A stretch of 64,000 bases of DNA from Frigoribacterium sp. SL97 (GTDB lineage: Bacteria > Actinomycetota > Actinomycetes > Actinomycetales > Microbacteriaceae), in NCBI RefSeq assembly GCF_026625765.1, contig NZ_CP113062.1, forward strand, positions 310,001 through 374,000, in the 5' to 3' direction. Under the pieces are notes generated by a model. That model was not told the DNA's origin. It was given only the letters and a program-made list of their open reading frames with translations, and did not search any database. Every line of letters starts with the position of its first letter. Positions within the stretch are counted from its first letter, which is position 1. Shown piece after piece: positions 58,775 to 64,000 of this stretch. The translations under genes and the position numbers were made by a program.

Positions 58775-61003
58775 ATGAGACTCTTCTTCGCCGTGATCGC
58801 CGCCCTGTTGGCGGTGTTCGTCGTGTCGGCGGGACTGCCGGCCACGGCGGCACGAGCAGCGTCCGCCCCTGCCGGCGACGGCGTCACGATGACCGTCGAG
58901 CCGGCCTCCGACGGCGTGCTGCGACCCGACGACGACCTCACCCTCGGGGTCACCGTGACGAACGACGGCGACAGCGACCTCGCGGCGACGAAGGCCCGGA
59001 TCTACCTCGACCGCGAACCGTTCACCACGCGGTCCAAGCTCGCCTCGTGGCTCGATCCCGACGACGTCTCGGGTGACGACTACCTGGGGCGTCAGCTCGT
59101 CCAGGTCGACGTGCCGGCGGTCTCCGCCGGGTCGTCCGTGGCGCTCGACACCGTCGTGGTGCCCGCCGACCGCCTCTCCCTGACCGGCCGCGCCTTCGGG
59201 GCACGCGCGCTCGGGGCCCGCGTGCTCGACGCCTCGGGCAGCCAGGTGGCGCAGACCCGCAGCAGCGTGGTCTGGTACCCCGCCGACAGCTTCCAGCCGA
59301 CCCGCGTCGCGGTCGCCGTGCCGATCACGACGCCCGAGAGCGAGACCGGCGTCCTCGACGCCTCCGCCCTCGCCGCCTACACCTCCGACGGCGGGGTGCT
59401 GCGACGCGAGCTCGACGCCGTGTCGGGCACGGGCGCGACCCTCGGCGTCGACCCGATGATCGTCGCGTCGATCCGCCTGCTCGGCACCGAGGCCCCGCAG
59501 TCCGCCGTCGACTGGCTCGCCGAATTGCAGGCCCTGCCGAACGACATGTTCCCCCTGGCCTACGCCGACGCCGACGTCGCGGGGCTGCGTCAGGCCGGCG
59601 CCACGTCCGTCCCGGCCGTGACCTCGCTCGACACCCTGGTCGACCCCGCCCGGTTCGAGGGCATGCCGGCCGCGACCGACACGCCCACCGAGGCCCCGAG
59701 CCAGGGCACGGACGACGGCTCGGGCACGGGCGTCGCCGGGTCCGACCCCTCGGCCCTGCCGAGCGACGGGTCCACCGCCGAGCCGACCGCCGAGCCCACG
59801 CCCGGCGACGGCGTGGTGCTGCCGACCACCGCTCAACTGCTCGACTTCCCGTGGACCCAGCGCGACGTCGTCTGGCCGCGGGAGTCGTCCGTCGTGTCCG
59901 CCGACCTCACGACGTTCGCCGCCGGGCCGTACACGTCGACCATCGTCTCCAGCGGCAACGTGGACGTCGACGGCGACTCGACCGAGAACGCCGCGGTCAC
60001 GGTCGGTGGCGTCCCGGCCGTCGTCTCGGACGACCCCTTGTCGACGCTGGTCACCCAGGCGGCCGAGGCGACCTCCCTCGCCGAGTGGCAGTCCACGATG
60101 GCCCGGCTGTCCGCCACCGTCGCCACCGTCGCCTACGAGCGACCGAGCGACGCCCGCACCCTCCTGACGACGCTCGAGCGGGAGTGGCCGTCGACCGGCC
60201 AGTTCCTCACCCGCACCCTCCAGGCCGTCGACGGCCTGCCCTGGGTCAGCGGCGCGACCCTGACCGACGCGTTGGCGAGCACCCCCTCGACGGCGACCGT
60301 CGTCGACAGCCCCGAGAGCGACGCCCGACTGGACCAGTTGAGCGAACTCGTCTCCGCCGACCAGAAGGTCGTCGACTTCTCGACGGCCCTCGCCGAACCG
60401 CAGTTCGTCACCGAGACGGCCCGGCTGCGGACGATGGCCCTGGCGTCGCACGCCTGGCGCGACAACGTCGACGGGTTCCCCGCCGAGGTCGCCTCGGCCG
60501 TGGCCGACGCGACGGCGACGTCGGGTCTCGTGGCGGTGGTCCAGGGCTCGCCCATCGCCATCCTCGGGGACCGCTCGGCCCTGCCCCTCTACCTCGAGAA
60601 CCGGACCGACTCCGTCGCGACGGTCATGCTGAACCTGACGCCGTCGAACTCCATCCTCTCGATCGAGCGCAGCCCCATCGAGGTGACGATCCAACCGCAG
60701 TCCCAGACCCGGGTCAGCGTTCCCGTGCAGTCCGTCGCCAACGGCACGGTGTCCGTGCAGCTGCAGCTGGTCAGCCTCTCGGGCGTGGCGATCGCGACCC
60801 CGGTCGACGTCCCGCTCTCGGTCCAGGCCGGGTGGGAGACCGCCATCACCTGGATCTTCGGCGTCGCCTTCGCCGCACTCTTCCTCGGCGGCCTGTACCG
60901 CACCTTCCGCAAGCGCCGCAGGGCGCGCGACGAGGCCCGGTCCTCCGGCGACGGCCCGTCACCCGATGCGGCCGTCTCGCCGCCCGTCCAGGAGTCCATG
61001 TGA
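58775..61003 (+). CDS. Large secreted/membrane protein upstream of murJ (DUF6049-type)
   Basis: 742 residues from ATG 58775. A signal peptide (LFFAVIAALLAVFVVSAGLP, then ATAARAA), a large extracytoplasmic domain with a disordered Thr/Ser/Pro/Gly insert (about 300-350), and a C-terminal membrane anchor (AITWIFGVAFAALFLGGLYR) with a basic cytoplasmic tail. It corresponds in position to the conserved secreted protein that precedes murJ in mycobacteria and relatives. The stop overlaps the murJ start (GTGA). Probably a cell-wall-assembly partner of the lipid II flippase; its biochemical role is not known. Confidence 0.85.
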   Translation: MRLFFAVIAALLAVFVVSAGLPATAARAASAPAGDGVTMTVEPASDGVLRPDDDLTLGVTVTNDGDSDLAATKARIYLDREPFTTRSKLASWLDPDDVSGDDYLGRQLVQVDVPAVSAGSSVALDTVVVPADRLSLTGRAFGARALGARVLDASGSQVAQTRSSVVWYPADSFQPTRVAVAVPITTPESETGVLDASALAAYTSDGGVLRRELDAVSGTGATLGVDPMIVASIRLLGTEAPQSAVDWLAELQALPNDMFPLAYADADVAGLRQAGATSVPAVTSLDTLVDPARFEGMPAATDTPTEAPSQGTDDGSGTGVAGSDPSALPSDGSTAEPTAEPTPGDGVVLPTTAQLLDFPWTQRDVVWPRESSVVSADLTTFAAGPYTSTIVSSGNVDVDGDSTENAAVTVGGVPAVVSDDPLSTLVTQAAEATSLAEWQSTMARLSATVATVAYERPSDARTLLTTLEREWPSTGQFLTRTLQAVDGLPWVSGATLTDALASTPSTATVVDSPESDARLDQLSELVSADQKVVDFSTALAEPQFVTETARLRTMALASHAWRDNVDGFPAEVASAVADATATSGLVAVVQGSPIAILGDRSALPLYLENRTDSVATVMLNLTPSNSILSIERSPIEVTIQPQSQTRVSVPVQSVANGTVSVQLQLVSLSGVAIATPVDVPLSVQAGWETAITWIFGVAFAALFLGGLYRTFRKRRRARDEARSSGDGPSPDAAVSPPVQESM

Positions 61004-62664
61004 GCAACCAGGGCGGTCTCGGTCGCGCCAGCATCCTCCTCGCGTCCGGGACGATGGTCTCGCGCGTCCTCGGCTTCGTGAAGGCGGCCGTGCTGGCCGC
61101 GGCGATCGGGCAGTCGGCGAGCCGGGCGGCGGACTCGTTCGCCCTCGCGAACCAGCTCCCGAACAACATCTACGCGCTGATCGCGGGCGGCCTCCTCAGC
61201 GCCGTCCTCGTGCCCCAGATCGTGCGGGCGGCGACGTCCGACGACGGGGGCCAGCGGTTCATCAACAAGATCGTGACGCTCGGCACGATCGTCTTCGCGG
61301 CCGTCGGCCTGGCCGGCACGCTGCTCGCCCCCGTGCTCGTCCGCCTGTACGCGCAGCAGAGCTCGGACGGCGGGGCGGGGTTCACCTCGGACCAACTCGC
61401 CCTCGCGACGGCCTTCGCGTACTGGTGCCTGCCGCAGATCTTCTTCTACGCCATGTACTCGTTGCTGAGCGAGGTGCTCAACGCCCGGCAGGTGTTCGGG
61501 CCCTTCACCTGGGCTCCCGTGCTCAACAACGTCGTGGCCATCGCCGGCCTGGTCGTCTTCATCGTGATGTTCGGCGGTGCCGTCGAGAACTCCGCGGTCG
61601 ACGTCTGGACCGGCGACCGGATCTTCGTCATCGCGGCCACGGCCACCCTCGGCGTCCTGGCCCAGGCGGCGTTCCTGCTGCTCTTCTGGCGCCGCGCGGG
61701 TCTGACCTTCCGCCCCGACTTCCGCTGGCGAGGCGTCGGCCTCGGAGCCACCGGCAAGGCCGCCGGCTGGCTGTTCGGCATGGTCCTCGTCACCCAGCTG
61801 GCCGGGCTGGTGCAGAGCCGCGTCGCCACCCTGGGCAGCGAGGTGGGGGCGTCGAACGCGGTCCTCGCGAACGCCTGGCTGCTCTTCATGCTGCCGCACG
61901 GCATCATCGCCGTGTCGATCGGCACCGCCTACTTCACGCGCATGAGCGGCCACGCCTCGCGCGGCGACCTGCGGGCCGTCCGCACCGACATGTCGCAGTC
62001 CCTCCGCGCCATCGGCATGTTCATGGTGTTCGCCGCCGTCGCCATGTGCGTCGTGGCCTACCCGTTCGCGCGGTTCTTCGAGGTCGACTTCGCCGGGTCG
62101 ACCCGCACCGCCGAGGTCATCCTCGGCTACATGCCCGGCCTCGTCCTGTTCAGCGTCCTGTTCATCGTGCAGCGGGTGTTCTACTCGATGCACGACCAGC
62201 GCACGCCGTTCTTCCTGCAGCTCGTCCAGTCGGGCATCTTCGTCGCGGGCGTCGCGATCTCGGCCGCCGTGGTGCCCCCCGAGCGCATCGCGATGGCGAT
62301 CGCCATCACCACCTCGATCGCGGGCTCGAGCCAGGCCGTGGTCGCGCTCGTCGTCGTCAAGAAGCGGCTGGGCGGCATCGACGGCCGCTGGGTGCTGCGC
62401 CGCTACGTCCAGTTCTTCGTCTTCTCGCTCGTCGCCGGTGCCGTGGGCCTCGTCGTCGTGACCGTCCTGGGTGGTTTCGCCGCCGACGGGTTCGCGCAGT
62501 CCGGTCGCGTGCCGGGAGTGCTGACGGTCGTCGTGGCCGGGGCCGTCATGGGGCTGGTCTACGGCGCCCTGCTCTGGTTCGCCCGCATCCCCGAGCTGCG
62601 GGTGCTGACCACGCCGGTGACCGCACGTCTCGCACCCGCCGTCTCGCGCCTCCTGCGTCGCTGA
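61000..62664 (+). CDS. murJ: Lipid II flippase MurJ
   Basis: 554 residues from GTG 61000, chosen because AGGAG precedes it and it overlaps the previous stop. Fourteen membrane spans, MOP superfamily: ASILLASGTMVSRVLGFVKA, FALANQLPNNIYALIAGGLL, LSEVLNARQVFGPFTWAPVL and the following loops match MurJ/MviN. It carries peptidoglycan precursors across the membrane. The C-terminal kinase-like extension of mycobacterial MviN is absent. Confidence 0.94.
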   Translation: MSNQGGLGRASILLASGTMVSRVLGFVKAAVLAAAIGQSASRAADSFALANQLPNNIYALIAGGLLSAVLVPQIVRAATSDDGGQRFINKIVTLGTIVFAAVGLAGTLLAPVLVRLYAQQSSDGGAGFTSDQLALATAFAYWCLPQIFFYAMYSLLSEVLNARQVFGPFTWAPVLNNVVAIAGLVVFIVMFGGAVENSAVDVWTGDRIFVIAATATLGVLAQAAFLLLFWRRAGLTFRPDFRWRGVGLGATGKAAGWLFGMVLVTQLAGLVQSRVATLGSEVGASNAVLANAWLLFMLPHGIIAVSIGTAYFTRMSGHASRGDLRAVRTDMSQSLRAIGMFMVFAAVAMCVVAYPFARFFEVDFAGSTRTAEVILGYMPGLVLFSVLFIVQRVFYSMHDQRTPFFLQLVQSGIFVAGVAISAAVVPPERIAMAIAITTSIAGSSQAVVALVVVKKRLGGIDGRWVLRRYVQFFVFSLVAGAVGLVVVTVLGGFAADGFAQSGRVPGVLTVVVAGAVMGLVYGALLWFARIPELRVLTTPVTARLAPAVSRLLRR

Positions 62665-62670
62665 CCCGTC

Positions 62671-62718
62671 ACGGCGGCCGCCGCGGCCGCCGCGGCCGCC
62701 ACGGCCCCGCGGCCGCTG
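62671..62718. repeat. GCGGCCGCC tandem low-complexity sequence
   Basis: Roughly five CCGCGGCCG-like units after the murJ stop; self-complementary, so it could fold and end the murJ transcript. Confidence 0.55.
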
Positions 62719-62728
62719 CCAGGCCCGC

Positions 62729-62755
62729 GGGAATGCCCCGTCGGTAGGATGCGTT
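62729..62755 (+). promoter_or_regulatory. SigR/SigH-type thiol-stress promoter of trxB-trxA
   Basis: GGGAAT (62729-62734), 18 bases, then GTT (62753-62755). This matches the GGAAT-N18/19-GTT consensus of actinobacterial SigR/SigH, whose classic targets include trxBA. A TAGGAT hexamer (62745-62750) inside it might add a housekeeping -10. Confidence 0.7.
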
Positions 62756-62844
62756 CCACCAGACGATCGAGGGATCCGACCGCACGAGCCATCGCTCGCG
62801 GGTCGTCTTCCCGCTCGTGAAGTTCTCCCCCCAGGAAGGTGCCC

Positions 62845-63837
62845 ATGCGCCAGGTCATCATCATCGGTTCCGGCCCCGCCGGCTACACGGCCGGCATCTA
62901 CGCCGCCCGGGCCGGTCTGCGCCCCCTCATCGTCGCGAGCTCGGTCGAGGCCGGCGGCGAACTCATGAAGACCACCGAGGTCGAGAACTTCCCCGGATTC
63001 CCCGACGGCATCCAGGGCCCCGAGCTCATGTTCAAGATGCAGGAGCAGGCCGAGAAGTTCGGCGCCGAGGTGCTGCTCGACGACGTGACCGCCGTCGACC
63101 TGACCGGTGACGTCAAGAAGGTCACGCTCGGCAACGGCACCGTCGAGGAGAGCCTCACGGTGATCTTCGCCACGGGCAGCGCGTACCGGAAGCTCGGCCT
63201 CGCCGACGAAGAGCGCCTGAGCGGACGCGGCGTCAGCTGGTGCGCCACCTGCGACGGCTTCTTCTTCAAGGAGAAGGCGATCGCCGTCGTCGGCGGCGGC
63301 GACTCGGCGATGGAGGAAGCGACGTTCCTGACCCGCTTCGCCTCGAAGGTCTACGTCATCCACCGCTCGAGCAGCCTGCGCGCGTCGAAGATCATGCAAG
63401 ACCGGGCTCACGCCAACGACAAGATCGAGTTCCTCTTCGACAAGCAGGTCACGGCCATCCTCGGTGGCGAGAAGGCCACCGGCGTCACCCTGACCGACAC
63501 GGTCGACGGCAGCACGACCGACCTCGACCTCGACGGCCTCTTCATCGCCATCGGCAACGACCCGCGCGTGCACCTCGTCCACGGCCAGGTCGACCTGACC
63601 TCGGACGGCACGATCGCCGTCCAGGGGCGCAGCTCGAAGACCAACCTGACCGGCGTCTTCGCCGCGGGCGACGTCATCGACGCCACCTACCGGCAGGCGG
63701 CCACCGCCGCGGCCTCGGGCACCGTCGCCGCGCTCGACGTCGAGCACTACCTGGCCTCGCTCGACCAGACCTTCCTGGCCGAGCAGACCGTCGGGTCGGC
63801 CGAGGGCGTCGAGACGTCCGAGTCCGTGGTCGCCTGA
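62845..63837 (+). CDS. trxB: Thioredoxin reductase
   Basis: 330 residues from ATG 62845, behind AGGAAGG; a GTG six bases earlier is less well placed. FAD motif IIIGSGPAGYTAGIYAARAG, redox pair C133-A-T-C136 in WCATCDGFFF, NADPH motif VVGGGDSAMEEATFL and C-terminal FAD motif GVFAAGDVIDATYRQA. It reduces thioredoxin with NADPH. A dispersed repeat overlaps its stop codon. Confidence 0.96.
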   Translation: MRQVIIIGSGPAGYTAGIYAARAGLRPLIVASSVEAGGELMKTTEVENFPGFPDGIQGPELMFKMQEQAEKFGAEVLLDDVTAVDLTGDVKKVTLGNGTVEESLTVIFATGSAYRKLGLADEERLSGRGVSWCATCDGFFFKEKAIAVVGGGDSAMEEATFLTRFASKVYVIHRSSSLRASKIMQDRAHANDKIEFLFDKQVTAILGGEKATGVTLTDTVDGSTTDLDLDGLFIAIGNDPRVHLVHGQVDLTSDGTIAVQGRSSKTNLTGVFAAGDVIDATYRQAATAAASGTVAALDVEHYLASLDQTFLAEQTVGSAEGVETSESVVA

Positions 63838-63849
63838 CCCGCGCCTCCT
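63836..63849 (-). repeat. Dispersed repeat, exact copy overlapping the trxB stop
   Basis: The last two bases of the TGA stop (63835-63837) are the first two of this minus-oriented copy. It lies in the trxB-trxA spacer, 37 bases before the trxA start. Confidence 0.8.
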
Positions 63850-63885
63850 GAAGCCAACCCAGATCACCCTGACGAAAGGAACACC

Positions 63886-64000
63886 ATGAGCAGCGCCAAA
63901 GCAGTGACCGACGCGTCCTTCGAGGCCGACGTCCTCAACTCCGACAAGACGATCCTCGTCGACTTCTGGGCCGAGTGGTGTGGCCCGTGCCGCGCCGTCT
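63886..64000 (+). CDS. trxA: Thioredoxin, N-terminal part (cut by window edge)
   Basis: 38 residues are visible from ATG 63886, with GAAAGGA upstream. LVDFWAEWCGPCRAV contains the active site C32-G-P-C35. Cotranscribed with trxB. The gene runs out of the window. Confidence 0.95.
   Translation, partial: MSSAKAVTDASFEADVLNSDKTILVDFWAEWCGPCRAV

Noticed and set aside
60589..63867. 1092-codon minus-strand frame across murJ and trxB
   Set aside because: Antisense to three well-supported genes and of shadow composition (Arg/Asp/Gly/His-rich).

Overview
The window is high-GC (about 70 %) actinobacterial chromosome. The block trxA-trxB-murJ-(murJ-linked secreted protein)-cca and rpsF-ssb-rpsR-rplI, followed by dnaB, is the usual neighbourhood of the actinobacterial replication origin. 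Codon use, frequent leaderless promoters and the sugar-catabolic content suggest a plant-associated member of Microbacteriaceae (Frigoribacterium/Curtobacterium-like). The genus is inferred, not shown.

Layout. 1-7.5 kb: end of a chromate transporter gene, a membrane-anchored NERD protein, a membrane SpoIIE-type phosphatase, an isochorismatase-family hydrolase, a small membrane protein, an NmrA-like reductase, an AraC regulator and a TPR protein. 7.5-19.8 kb: a complete myo-inositol operon on the minus strand (iolT-iolC-aldolase-iolA-iolB-iolD-iolE-like-iolG-iolH-like-tautomerase) with a convergent GntR/UTRA regulator. A promoter with a candidate operator lies in front of iolT. 19.8-22.8 kb: a transposase-like HTH protein, a membrane protein with an unclear 3' end, a holin-like protein and aquaporin Z. 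22.8-30.2 kb: a FadR-type regulator facing a six-gene operon (MFS transporter, DhaKL-type kinase, RpiB-like, TPI-like, TIM-barrel and PGDH_C-type genes). Its content matches the decarboxylative D-apionate pathway through L-erythrulose to D-erythrose-4-phosphate. 30.3-39.5 kb: small proteins, a 2257-residue membrane/Ig-like surface protein and a zinc alcohol dehydrogenase.

39.5-46.5 kb is an accessory region. It holds a SHOCT micro-ORF, a two-gene coiled-coil plus GIY-YIG (T5orf172) operon, and a clearly lower-GC insert with a NUDIX-like/TM protein convergent with an APH-like kinase protein. About 1.1 kb of gene debris next to dnaB follows. 46.5-55.2 kb: dnaB, a cluster of DnaA boxes, and a self-regulated ribose operon (lacI-type regulator-rbsA-rbsC-rbsB-rbsK-rbsD). 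55.2-64 kb: rplI-rpsR-ssb-rpsF, cca, the murJ operon and trxB-trxA with a SigR/SigH-like promoter.

Overlaid on everything is a dispersed short repeat, AGGAGGCGCGGGTC. I count 16 exact copies plus about 14 variants in 64 kb. Some sit alone, some are paired head-to-head into long hairpins after genes, and six lie sense and in the same frame inside coding regions, always read as Glu-Ala-Arg-Val. A second set of long intergenic hairpins, two of which share arm sequence, is also present. The repeats and the low-GC conflict-like genes are the least explained parts of the window; the D-apionate operon is the clearest metabolic find.
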